The translations under genes and the position numbers were made by a program. A stretch of DNA of 64,000 nt, taken from Mesobacillus subterraneus (GTDB lineage: Bacteria; Bacillota; Bacilli; Bacillales; Cytobacillaceae). The stretch is taken from NCBI RefSeq assembly GCF_023715485.1, contig NZ_JAMBOF010000005.1, positions 124,001-188,000 on the forward strand, in the 5' to 3' direction. The notes beneath the pieces were generated by a model. It searched no databases and was not told the origin of the DNA. It was given only the letters and a program-made list of their open reading frames with translations. This document shows positions 7,722-16,067 of this stretch, piece after piece. Each line of letters opens with the position of its first letter. The stretch's first letter is position 1.

Positions 7722-7894
7722 GGCTCTTTTCGTTAACTTTGTTGCTTTTACAGCCAAAAGTAAAAATCGGCATTTGGATTTTTACGAGTTTACTGCATTC
7801 CCTAATCAGAAACCTCCTCGATAAGAGCTCGAATTTAAGAAAAATAGCGGAATGTAAACTTGGTTCGGAAACAACAATTTATCCGAAAACAGCC
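7722..7894. mobile_element. MITE-like element family A, copy 1 (173 bp)
   Basis: The element starts GGCTCTTTTCG and ends CGAAAACAGCC. The two ends are imperfect inverted repeats over about 27 bp. It is flanked by ATTTTTTA (7714-7721) and ATTTTTAA (7895-7902), an 8-bp target duplication matching 7 of 8. Copy 2 at 24262-24434 has exactly the same length and similar sequence. There is no coding capacity. The insertion lies right at the bshB2 stop codon. Confidence 0.8.
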
Positions 7895-7898
7895 ATTT

Positions 7899-8564
7899 TT
7901 AAAACTTATACGTCCAGAAACGTTCATTGTTGAGCCAGGCCAGAGTTTTTGGATCCTTCTCTTTTAGCTTTTCTGCCATTTCAGCGAGCATCAGCTCTGT
8001 CTGGGAGCGGTGTGCCCGGATTGCATCAAGCTTAATATCAGAAACGGCACTGATATCATGGACTATATCTGGCTGTCCCAATTCTTCGACACAATTTCGT
8101 GAGAACGCTACGCAATGAAGCTTCGGTCTGTCTGCTTCAGGAATTTTTTCGACTGCGCGCACCACTGCCGCACCAGTTGCTTCATGGTCCGGATGGACTG
8201 AGTAGCCTGGGTAGAAGGTGATGACCAGAGAAGGGTTCAATTCCGTGATTAGTGAGGACATTAGATTGGTCAATTTATTCTCATCCTCAAATTCAATTGT
8301 TTTGTCACGGAATCCCAGCATTCTCAAGTCAGAAATACCGAGTGCACGGACTGCGTCCTTTAATTCTTGTTTGCGTATAGCAGAAAGTGTTTCCCGGTTC
8401 GCAAACGGAGGGTTGCCCATATTGCGGCCCATCTGCCCCAGCGTTAAACAGGCATATGTGACAGGCGTTCCCATATTTATATAGGATGCAATCGTGCCGG
8501 AAACACCGAATGCCTCATCATCAGGATGAGGGAACACGACTAGTACATGTCTTTCTTTTTCCAA
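7899..8564 (-). CDS. bshB2: Bacillithiol biosynthesis deacetylase BshB2
   Basis: This 221-residue LmbE/PIG-L family enzyme contains the zinc-binding HPDDE motif (residues 13-17: VVFPHPDDEAFG) and the second ligand region in YPGYSVHPDHEATG. BshB enzymes deacetylate GlcNAc-malate to glucosaminyl-malate in bacillithiol synthesis; the BshB2 type (YojG) is the paralogue encoded next to yojF. Here yojF lies 45 bp upstream in the same orientation, exactly as in B. subtilis yojF-yojG, which separates it from the other paralogue BshB1. The stop codon overlaps the target duplication of a MITE-like insertion. Confidence 0.9.
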   Translation of the reverse strand: MEKERHVLVVFPHPDDEAFGVSGTIASYINMGTPVTYACLTLGQMGRNMGNPPFANRETLSAIRKQELKDAVRALGISDLRMLGFRDKTIEFEDENKLTNLMSSLITELNPSLVITFYPGYSVHPDHEATGAAVVRAVEKIPEADRPKLHCVAFSRNCVEELGQPDIVHDISAVSDIKLDAIRAHRSQTELMLAEMAEKLKEKDPKTLAWLNNERFWTYKF

Positions 8565-8609
8565 CGTAAATTCTCCCCTTTCAGTAGCCTGTTCGAAGCC
8601 AATTGTTCA

Positions 8610-8957
8610 TTAGTCGAAAGGTGTTTCGCTTATTTGCAGGGCGACGGCAAGCTTGCCGTTAAAATCATGGCCTGCCAGCAGCAGCCTTCCTTTGCCATCT
8701 ATTTCAAAATGAGTGATTCCTTCAGCATAAACCCAGCCAAATGGTATTTTCAATCCAGTACGAAAAGGTCCTTCACCCGTAATCTTCGCACGTTCATATG
8801 TAACCTTCGCATTGCGGATATAAGCTCCCGACGAGAAGAATGACTCGTTGTTATGGGAAGCGTACGCCCCATTTGTTGTTTCCAAATGAATATAAACCTC
8901 TTTATCCTTAAAGCGATCCAACGCCTCCTGGACTTCATGCAGTATAACCGGATCCAT
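8610..8957 (-). CDS. yojF: YojF family protein (DUF1806)
   Basis: I chose ATG 8957 (product MDPVILHEVQEALDRF), preceded by GGAGG. An in-frame ATG 51 bp upstream has no ribosome site. The 115-residue soluble protein carries the conserved YIHLETTNGAYA segment and ends in LQISETPFD. It is known only as a conserved partner encoded beside bshB2; its function is undetermined. The gene pair is co-directional with a short gap and likely one transcript. Confidence 0.88.
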   Translation of the reverse strand: MDPVILHEVQEALDRFKDKEVYIHLETTNGAYASHNNESFFSSGAYIRNAKVTYERAKITGEGPFRTGLKIPFGWVYAEGITHFEIDGKGRLLLAGHDFNGKLAVALQISETPFD

Positions 8958-9127
8958 CTCCAATCCTCCTTCCGGGAAATTACGGCCGCCATAATAAGCT
9001 GGCTTCATCCCAAATTTGAATATTTTATTTTAGCCTAATGAACGGGCTCTATGTTTAAAATGGATATACCTATATTACTAAAAAATTCTTCTGAAAGCGA
9101 AATGTACGCTTGTAGAGAATGAAATAT

Positions 9128-9158
9128 AAAAAAGGATGGCGGCCGCCATCCTTTTTTT
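9128..9158. terminator. Bidirectional terminator between pdxK and yojF
   Basis: AAAAAAGGATGGC-ggcc-GCCATCCTTTTTTT is a perfect stem flanked by A-run and T-run, so it works on either strand. It ends the pdxK transcript. Confidence 0.88.
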
Positions 9159-9164
9159 ATCTTT

Positions 9165-9989
9165 TTATTCGCCTCTGTTGCCATTCGCAAACTTGTTGTA
9201 CGCAAGGTGCGCAGTTGGCCCTACATATTCATTCAGCCTGAAGCCGTGCTTGATGGCTTCGGTGATAAAGTCCTTCGCTACAGCCACTGCTTCATGGACT
9301 GTTTTGCCTTTTGCAAGCTGTGCAGTGATGGCAGATGCGAATGTACAGCCAGCGCCATGTGTAAAGCTTGTTTCGACTTTTTCAGATTCGAAAAGAGTGA
9401 AGTCTTTTCCATCATAAAGAAGGTCGACTGCCTTTTCGTGATTCAGCTTATTGCCGCCTTTGATCATGACATACTTTGCACCAAGGTCACTGATCTTGAC
9501 CGCTGCTTCCTTCATATCATCAATTGTGCGGATTGGTCCAGTCTGTGCCAGCTGCCATGCTTCGAACAGGTTCGGGGTGACAACCGTTGCCCGTGGAAGA
9601 AGCAATTCTCTCATTGCATCTGTGTTTTCAGGCATAAGAACTTCGTCTTCTCCTTTGCACACCATAACTGGGTCGATGACCACTCTGTCCAGTTCATGCT
9701 CGTCGATTTTGCGGGCGGCTAGCTCGATGATTTCGACTGTTCCAAGCATTCCCGTTTTCATTGCGTCTATTCCTACTGACAGGATTGTTTCAAGCTGTTT
9801 TTCAACCAGATCAACGGGTTGAGGAAAAACTTCATGGTGCCAATGTTTTTTAGGGTCCATAGTCACGATTGTCGTTAGGGCTGTCATGCCATAAACTCCA
9901 AGCTCCTGGAATGTCTTCAGGTCAGCCTGGATGCCAGCTCCGCCGCTTGTATCAGATCCTGCGAGTGTCAATACCTTTTTTAAAGTCAT
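9165..9989 (-). CDS. pdxK: Pyridoxal/pyridoxine kinase PdxK (ThiD-like ribokinase fold)
   Basis: The 274-residue kinase begins MTLKKVLTLAGSDTSGGAGI, the GSDxSGGAGIQADLKTF signature of the ThiD/PdxK group. The C-terminal anion hole is THGAGCTFASAITAQLAKG, and VVIDPVMVCKGEDEVL lies mid-protein. B. subtilis PdxK (formerly ThiD/YwdB) phosphorylates pyridoxine, pyridoxal and pyridoxamine and resembles HMP kinase ThiD, so HMP kinase is the alternative. Start ATG 9989 behind GGAGG. It is a single gene with its own extended -10 promoter and a leader of about 97 nt that contains a strong hairpin. Confidence 0.85.
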   Translation of the reverse strand: MTLKKVLTLAGSDTSGGAGIQADLKTFQELGVYGMTALTTIVTMDPKKHWHHEVFPQPVDLVEKQLETILSVGIDAMKTGMLGTVEIIELAARKIDEHELDRVVIDPVMVCKGEDEVLMPENTDAMRELLLPRATVVTPNLFEAWQLAQTGPIRTIDDMKEAAVKISDLGAKYVMIKGGNKLNHEKAVDLLYDGKDFTLFESEKVETSFTHGAGCTFASAITAQLAKGKTVHEAVAVAKDFITEAIKHGFRLNEYVGPTAHLAYNKFANGNRGE

Positions 9990-10016
9990 TTTAAAGCCTC
10001 CATTTCAAAAAGTGGC

Positions 10017-10069
10017 GACTGCCCTGTAATTTCCCCGAATTGTATCGGGTGCTGTTACAGCCGGCGGTC
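10017..10069 (-). promoter_or_regulatory. Structured 5' leader of pdxK
   Basis: On the minus strand the leader folds as nested stems: GACcGCC with GGCaGTC (one mismatch), then CTGTAA with TTACAG, then CCCGA with TCGGG around tacaat. It lies between the predicted start of transcription (about 10086) and the pdxK ribosome site. No known riboswitch class is recognised, and no clear U-run terminator follows. Confidence 0.45.
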
Positions 10070-10092
10070 CCCTTTGTCATCACTTGTTTATG

Positions 10093-10120
10093 ATTATACC
10101 AATTCCAATGGATTAGACAA
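10093..10120 (-). promoter_or_regulatory. SigA-type promoter of pdxK
   Basis: Minus strand TTGTCT, 16-bp spacer, TATAAT preceded by an extended TGG. The start site is expected near 10086. Confidence 0.75.
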
Positions 10121-10356
10121 AGATTGTAGCTTATTTTTAGTCAGTAAAATACAGTTTGGGAAAAATTAACTTATGGCGATTTTGTGGCATTAGCACGTTG
10201 ACGTGATGAAAGTTACTGAGGGATAAATTGAATTCGTTTAGGATGAGGTATGGGAAATTCGGCTTAGCCAAGAAAAAGGGTTTTTTCGTAACCAGAAAAT
10301 CTTGACTTCGTAGTTTGTTAAAGAAATAGACAATTTTCATCTATATTATTGTAACA

Positions 10357-10371
10357 ATTGAAGCGGTTACA
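10357..10371. promoter_or_regulatory. Candidate cre (CcpA) site upstream of fdhD
   Basis: ATTGAAGCGGTTACA fits WTGNAANCGNWNNCW with one mismatch (T at position 3). It overlaps an inverted repeat TTGTAAC...GTTACAA. It may link the formate operon to carbon status, or be chance. Confidence 0.3.
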
Positions 10372-10456
10372 AACTCGGTTTTTCCAGTAAATTAAAGGCA
10401 TAGGGGTATTAACCCTTTTTGCATAGTGGAATGTTTTTTTAATATAACAATTAACC

Positions 10457-10484
10457 AGACTGTGAGAATAATAACAGTCTTTTG
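10457..10484 (+). terminator. Terminator- or attenuator-like hairpin before fdhD
   Basis: AGACTGT and ACAGTCT pair around a 10-nt loop, followed by TTTTG, 87 bp before fdhD. With no gene upstream on this strand it may be an attenuator in the fdhD leader. Confidence 0.4.
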
Positions 10485-10570
10485 ATTCCATAGTCATTAA
10501 GATGGATGGATGGAAATCGATTGTTGCACCGTATCCCATAGGATTATTGACCAGATAAGGGGTGGAGAAA

Positions 10571-11365
10571 ATGATCAAGAAAGGCTGTCCCGAAGAATAT
10601 CCAATCAGCCTGAAACTGAACGGATATGAAATCGCTGTTTTCCAGCTGACCAATCAGGACCTTGAAGACTGGGTGTATGGCTACCTTTTTTCCGAAGGAT
10701 TGATTGACAGGGCTGAAGATGTTGTCAGCGTTGATTTTAATGAAAAAGCTGGAACATTGAATGTGGGTCTGTGCAATTCTTTTGATCCTGAACAAATGTT
10801 TTCGAAGAAGAAGCATTATACAGCTGGCTGCGGCCGTGGAGTGACCTTCTTTTCGATGACGGATGTAAAGAAATTCAACAAAGTGAATTCCGATGAAACT
10901 TATTCGCTGACATATTTGTTAAAAAAACGGGCTGAATTTGCCCAGAATTCGCCGCTGTACCTGGAAACAGGAGGCATGCATGGCGCCTGCATCATCCTTG
11001 AGGATGGCAGCATTGAGGTCCGTGAAGACATCGGCAGGCATAATGCCGTAGATAAAATCATTGGCCATGCAATACGTAAGCGTTTGCAGCCTGACCGGCT
11101 TGTCCTGCTGACGACCGGTAGGGTTTCATATGAAATGCTCTCAAAAGCAGCAAAGTTTGGTTTTGCCGTCATTGGCTCACGCACTGCGGCCACAAAGCAG
11201 GCCGTTCAATTAGCCCGGTTCCTGAACATTGAGGTTGTTGGTTACTTGCGCGGGAAAATGGCGACAGTCTATACATCGGCCGGGAGAATCAATGATGATT
11301 TAAACCCGCCGGCTGCTGCAGAGGATCTACTTGAAAGGGGGGAAGCCCAGCAAGTATTGAATTAA
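10571..11365 (+). CDS. fdhD: Formate dehydrogenase sulfurtransferase FdhD
   Basis: I chose ATG 10571 (after AGGGGTGG) over a GTG at 10562 that sits in the ribosome site. The 264-residue protein is FdhD, which transfers sulfur from the IscS-type desulfurase to the bis-MGD cofactor of formate dehydrogenase. Family segments seen: YPISLKLNGYEIA, DWVYGYLFSEGLI, the loop YTAGCGRG with a single cysteine, GGMHGACI, REDIGRHNAVDKIIG and TTGRVSYEMLSKA. E. coli FdhD has two cysteines in the mobile loop (CxxC) with only the first essential; here only one is present. It precedes the formate dehydrogenase structural genes by 55 bp. Confidence 0.93.
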   Translation: MIKKGCPEEYPISLKLNGYEIAVFQLTNQDLEDWVYGYLFSEGLIDRAEDVVSVDFNEKAGTLNVGLCNSFDPEQMFSKKKHYTAGCGRGVTFFSMTDVKKFNKVNSDETYSLTYLLKKRAEFAQNSPLYLETGGMHGACIILEDGSIEVREDIGRHNAVDKIIGHAIRKRLQPDRLVLLTTGRVSYEMLSKAAKFGFAVIGSRTAATKQAVQLARFLNIEVVGYLRGKMATVYTSAGRINDDLNPPAAAEDLLERGEAQQVLN

Positions 11366-11420
11366 TGCTACCTGTGGGATTAGGGATGTTCATAGCAACT
11401 ATTGGGAAGGAGAGAGAGAG

Positions 11421-14402
11421 ATGGTTGAAATCAACCTGAATCGCCGGCAGTTCTTGAAGCTGTCAGGTGCCACTGCGGCTACCCTGGCGGTTGTCGAGCT
11501 AGGCTTCAATGAAAATGAAGTCCAAGCGAAAACAAAAGAATTCAAGATTGCCAAAGCTACTGTTACACCAACCATTTGTCCATACTGCGCTGTGGGCTGC
11601 GGAATTTTAGTCCATACGAAAAACAATGATGTGGTATATACGGAAGGGGATCCGGATCATCCCATCAATGAAGGAAGTCTTTGCAGTAAAGGGACGACGA
11701 TCAGACAATTATTCACTTCAGAGAAACGAGTCATGAAGCCGCGCTATCGCGCTCCTGGAAGCAATAAGTGGGAAGAAAAAGATTGGGGATGGATGCTTGA
11801 TACCATTGCCAAACGTGTGAAGGAAACACGCGACAAAACATTCGTGGAAAAATCAAACGGAGTGTTTGTCAATAAAACAGAGGCAATTGCCAGCCTAGGC
11901 GGTGCAGCTCTTGACAATGAAGAGACGTATCTGCTAGCTAAAATGATGAGAGGGCTTGGTGTCACTTATTTAGAGCACCAGGCACGAATATGACATAGTT
12001 CTACGGTTGCCGGTCTGGCACCTACATTTGGTCGTGGAGCAATGACTAACCATTGGAATGATCTGCAGCATACCGATTGTGCGTTGATCATTGGAGCAAA
12101 CCCTGCTGAAAACCATCCGGTCAGTTTCAGATGGTTATTGAAGGCAAGGGAAAACGGAGGCAAAATTCTGTCTGTCGATCCGCGTTTTACAAGAACGTCT
12201 TCACAGGCTGACATTTATGCTCCGCTTCGTTCGGGATCTGATATTTCATTTATCGGTGGAATGATCAATTACGCAATTGAAAATAATCTTTTCCACAAAG
12301 AGTATGTTGCTAAATATACAAATGCATCCTTCATCGTCAAGGAAGGATTCGACTTTAAGGACGGCTTGTTCAGTGGATATGATGAAGCAACCCGTGCTTA
12401 TGATAAGGCAAGCTGGTCATTTGAAACAACTGAAGACGGAAAACCAGAAAAAGATGAGACACTGCAGCATCCAAGATCTGTTTTCCAACTGATGAAAAAG
12501 CATTATTCAAGATACGACGTTGATACGGTAACAACGGTAACAGGAACACCTAAGGAAGAGTATATGAAGGTAGCAGAAACCTTCTGCTCAACTGGAAAAC
12601 CAGGAAGAGCAGGTACCATTTTATATGCAATGGGTACAACGCAGCATACAGTAGGAACTCAAAACGTTCGTTCTTACGCAATGCTTCAACTTCTACTTGG
12701 TAACATCGGGATGCCTGGCGGCGGTGTAAACGCACTTCGCGGCGAATCGAACGTTCAAGGCTCAACAGACTTCGGTTTGCTGTTCGGGGACCTTCCGGGA
12801 TATCTTGGAGCACCAAAAGAGCTGCCTGAACATGCAACACTTGCAGCATATCTGGAAAAAGAAACACCAAAGACAGGCTACTGGAGCAATAAACCTAAGT
12901 TTGTTGTCAGCTTATTGAAGGCATGGTATGGACCGAATGCTACAAAAGAAAATGAGTTCTGCTATCAATACATTCCAAAAGGCAACAAGAATTACTCCCA
13001 TATTGCGCTCTTCAATGCGATGTACAAAGGCGAGCTGCAAGGTGCATTCCTGTTTGGAACAAATCCTGTTGTAGGCGGGCCGAATGCAGGCAAAGAAAAA
13101 GAAGCTCTCAGCAACCTTGATTGGCTCGTGGCTATTGATCTTTGGGAAACAGAGACTGCATCATTCTGGCAAAAAGAAGCGGGCAGCGACCCATCAAAGA
13201 TCAATACAGAAGTATTCCTGCTTCCGGCAGCATCTTCTTATGAAAAAGAAGGAACCGTTTCAAACAGCGGGCGCTGGATGCAATACCGCTGGAAGGCGAT
13301 TGAACCTAAAGGTGAAGCAAAAGCAGATATGGAAATCATCCATATGCTGATGCGGCGCCTGAAGGGAATGTATAAAAACGAGGGTTCACCTGCAGCAAAA
13401 GCAATGAACGCATTGTATTGGAATTATGGTGAACATGACCATCCTGAATTCGACCTCGTTGCCAGGGAAATCAACGGCTACTACACACAAACAGGCAAAC
13501 AGGTTGAAAACTTCGGAATGCTTGCTGATGACGGATCTACTTGCTCCGGCAACTGGATTTATTCTGGATTCTATCCTGAAGAAGGCAACTTGTCTAAGCG
13601 CCGTGACAACAAAGACACAGGAATGGGCAACTTCCTGAACTGGTCATATGCATGGCCGATGAACCGCCGCGTTCTTTACAATCGTGCTTCTGCCGATCCA
13701 AGCGGAAAGCCATGGAATAAGGATAAGGCTGTCATCTGGTGGGATGCTGCTGCAAAAAAATGGACTGGAAACGATGTTCCAGACTTTAAAGCAATCGTAG
13801 CGCCTTCCGATCCAGGCGGAACGAACCCATTCATCATGACAAAGGATGGAGTTGGCGGCATGTTTGCTCCAACCCTGAACGACGGACCGTTCCCAGAGCA
13901 CTATGAGCCGTTTGAAAGCCCAGTGCCGAATGCGTTCTCAAGCCAGGAATTCAATCCGACAATCAAGGTTTGGGATGGTGACTTCAACCTTAAAGGAACG
14001 AAGAAACAATTCCCAATCGTAGCGACGACTTACCGTGTAAGTGAACATTGGCAGTCCGGATCGATGACACGGAACCAGCAATGGCTATCAGAGCTGGCTG
14101 GCCATATGTACATCGAAATGAGCGAAGAGCTTGCGAAGGAAAAAGGCATCAAGAATAAAGATAAGGTCATCGTTACATCCGCCCGCGGAGAGGTCAAAGC
14201 GTACGCGATGGTGACAAAGCGCTTCAAGCCGCATACGATCAATGGCAAGATAGTACACCAGATCGGAATGCCTTGGCACTTCGGATATAAAGGATATGCA
14301 ACAGGGGATACAGCAAACCGCTTAACACCTCATATCGGGGACGCAAATACGATGATTCCTGAATATAAGGCATTCCTCTGCAACGTAAGGAGGGCTGACT
14401 AA
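11421..14402 (+). CDS. fdnG: Selenocysteine-containing formate dehydrogenase, catalytic alpha subunit (Tat-exported)
   Basis: This is one reading frame with an in-frame TGA at 11991-11993, read as selenocysteine (Sec191); total 993 residues. The context QARI-U-HSSTVAGLAPTFGRG matches E. coli FdnG QARV-U-HGPTVASLAPTFGRG, where U is the molybdenum ligand. Frame is kept on both sides of the TGA and a SECIS-like hairpin follows. The N-terminus has a twin-arginine signal (NRRQFLKLSG, residues 7-16). The first Fe-S motif is CPYCAVGC near residue 53 plus SLCSKG, followed by the bis-MGD domains and a C-terminal dinucleotide-binding domain. The length is close to FdnG/FdoG (about 1015). The enzyme oxidises formate outside the membrane and passes electrons to the beta and gamma subunits. 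The start has GGAAGGAG. Automatic annotation would split it in two. Confidence 0.93.
11991..12033 (+). promoter_or_regulatory. Bacterial SECIS element
   Basis: Immediately after the UGA, GGTTGCC pairs with GGCACC across the loop GGTCT with a bulged U. This is the same layout as the E. coli fdhF element (GGUUGCAGGUCUGCACC). SelB would bind here to deliver Sec-tRNA. Confidence 0.8.
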
Positions 14403-15235
14403 TGGCAAAGGCGGAGTATGTAAAGTTTGTAGACGTAACCAAGTGTGACGGCTGCCGCGCCTGTATGGTCGCCTGCAAAAACTGGAACGACCTTCCGGCT
14501 GAACCGGAAGCTTTCCAGGGCAGCGTCCAGTCACATGCGAATGTAACGGCGAATACATGGAACGTGTTGTCATTCATTGAACACGAAAACGGAAAAGGCA
14601 ATCTTGAATACCTTTTCCGCCATTCGTCCTGTTTCCATTGCTCTGAAGCAGCCTGTGTTAAGGTTTGCCCTGAGGATGCAATGCACTACACAGAATTTGG
14701 CACTGTCGACGTAAACGCAGATAAGTGCGTAGGCTGCGGCTATTGTGTGCAGAACTGCCCATTTGATGTCGTTCAATTGGCAACCTACAAAGACAAGAAC
14801 GGCAAGGAGTACAAGAAGGCTCAAAAGTGCACGATGTGCGTCGATCGCCTTGAAGAAGGCATGCAGCCTGCTTGTGTCACAACCTGCCATACAGATGCAA
14901 TGGAATTCGGAACAAAAGAAGAAATGCTTAAGAAAGCTGAAAAGCGTCTGGGCGAAATCAAGGAAAGATTCCCTAACGCCATGATTTACAACCCAGAAGG
15001 AGTCGGCGGAACACATACAGTCTATGTGCTTGCAGAAAAGCCATCTGTTTATGGATTGCCTGAAAAGCCAAAGGTTCCGACATCAGCGGTTGTCTGGAAG
15101 GATTACGCACAGCCAATCGGCAAGATGATGCTTGGAGCGACAAGCATGGCGCTAGTAGGTGCTTTCGTATCCAATAAGTTATTCAATAAAGAAGGCAAGG
15201 ACCATGAAGAGGATGGAGGTGGCAGCCATGAGTAA
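14402..15235 (+). CDS. fdnH: Formate dehydrogenase iron-sulfur (beta) subunit
   Basis: The ATG at 14402 overlaps the last base of the alpha-subunit stop. The 277-residue protein has four ferredoxin-type cysteine clusters: CDGCRACMVAC, CFHCSEAACVKVCP, CVGCGYCVQNCP and CTMCVDRL...CVTTC, which would hold four [4Fe-4S] centres. A single C-terminal helix (about residues 243-262, MMLGATSMALVGAFVSNKLF) anchors it as in FdnH. It links the catalytic subunit to the cytochrome b. It overlaps the next gene by 8 bp, so translation is coupled. Confidence 0.93.
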   Translation: MAKAEYVKFVDVTKCDGCRACMVACKNWNDLPAEPEAFQGSVQSHANVTANTWNVLSFIEHENGKGNLEYLFRHSSCFHCSEAACVKVCPEDAMHYTEFGTVDVNADKCVGCGYCVQNCPFDVVQLATYKDKNGKEYKKAQKCTMCVDRLEEGMQPACVTTCHTDAMEFGTKEEMLKKAEKRLGEIKERFPNAMIYNPEGVGGTHTVYVLAEKPSVYGLPEKPKVPTSAVVWKDYAQPIGKMMLGATSMALVGAFVSNKLFNKEGKDHEEDGGGSHE

Positions 15236-15935
15236 CACGCAGTATTCAGGTGTGAAGGTAAAGCGATTCTCGAAAGGCTTTGTAATTTCACATGCTGTGA
15301 ACGCCATTTCATTCTTTGCGCTGTATATCACGGCCCTGCCAATGTATACAGAGTGGTTTGACTGGCTTTATCCGGTACTGGGCGGACCAGAAGGAGCACG
15401 CCTGCTACACAGGATTTTCGCGATTGCCTTCATTACACCTACTTTCATCTGGCTGATCATGGATCCAAAGGGCTTCCTGCGCTGGGGAAAAGAGCTTGTT
15501 ACCTGGAAAAAGCGAGATATCCAGTTTTTCACTGAATTCGTAAAGGAACTGTTCGGATTCAAATTCAAGCATGTTAAACAAACCTTCTTTAATGCTGGTG
15601 AAAAAATCAACTCGATTATCCAAATCCTTACTGCGGTTCTGATCATCGGTTCCGGCTTCCCAATGTGGTTCCCGGCCCTGTTCCCGAAGGTAATGGTCCA
15701 GTGGGCATATGTCGCGCACAATGTCGGCTTCGGCTTGGCCATCGCGGTAGTAGTCGGCCATATTTACCTGAGTGTCATCCACAAAAACTCAAGACCAGGA
15801 TACACTGGCGTCATTACAGGTGAGGTTCCGGCAGAGTGGGCAAAGGAACACTATACAGAGTGGTATGAAGAAGAAGTCAAAAAAGGCAACTTCCCAGACC
15901 TCGATAAAAACAAGAACAAGAAAAAAGGCGCTTAA
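15228..15935 (+). CDS. fdnI: Formate dehydrogenase cytochrome b (gamma) subunit
   Basis: I chose ATG 15228 (GGAGGTGG upstream). Upstream in-frame starts lie inside fdnH. The 235-residue protein has four membrane helices and the expected heme histidines (SHAVN in helix 1, LLHRIF near helix 2, AHNVGFG and VGHIYLSVIH in the last helices). It belongs to the FdnI/FdoI family that passes formate electrons to menaquinone. The charged C-terminal tail (KNKNKKKGA) is cytoplasmic. With fdnG and fdnH it completes a membrane-bound respiratory formate dehydrogenase. Confidence 0.92.
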   Translation: MSNTQYSGVKVKRFSKGFVISHAVNAISFFALYITALPMYTEWFDWLYPVLGGPEGARLLHRIFAIAFITPTFIWLIMDPKGFLRWGKELVTWKKRDIQFFTEFVKELFGFKFKHVKQTFFNAGEKINSIIQILTAVLIIGSGFPMWFPALFPKVMVQWAYVAHNVGFGLAIAVVVGHIYLSVIHKNSRPGYTGVITGEVPAEWAKEHYTEWYEEEVKKGNFPDLDKNKNKKKGA

Positions 15936-15959
15936 CACTTTTCTTTTAGACCTTTAATA

Positions 15960-15995
15960 AAGGGAATGGCTGCCCAGCCCGGGCTCCATTCCCTT
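15960..15995 (+). terminator. Strong hairpin after the fdn genes
   Basis: AAGGGAATGG pairs with CCATTCCCTT, with an inner GCCC/GGGC stem. No good T-run follows (CAAAATTT), so it may be a processing or 3'-protecting structure rather than a full terminator. fdhE follows in the same direction. Confidence 0.5.
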
Positions 15996-16067
15996 CAAAA
16001 TTTAGATCGAGGCTGTTTTTACATTACAAAAAGAGCTTAGATTAATATTGAAAGAGGGGCTTCAGCA

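Larger units (their letters stand above)
10121..10570. other. Intergenic region between pdxK and fdhD
   Basis: This is 450 bases without a supported gene. It holds the divergent promoter zone, a cre-like site (10357-10371) and a terminator-like hairpin (10457-10484). The open frames here have no ribosome site and no family resemblance. Confidence 0.5.

Noticed and set aside
7667-7933. 88-codon plus-strand frame
   Set aside because: It lies across the terminator and the MITE-like element and overlaps the end of bshB2.
10137-10653. Minus-strand frames of 67 and 111 codons between pdxK and fdhD
   Set aside because: No ribosome site, no family resemblance, overlap with the fdhD start and upstream signals.
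11991-11993. Frameshift or nonsense mutation splitting the formate dehydrogenase gene
   Set aside because: Both halves are in the same frame, the surrounding residues match the FdnG selenocysteine site exactly, and a SECIS-like hairpin follows; read as selenocysteine instead.
15368-15782. Two minus-strand frames over 120 codons inside fdnI
   Set aside because: Shadow frames of a clear cytochrome b gene; no start signals.
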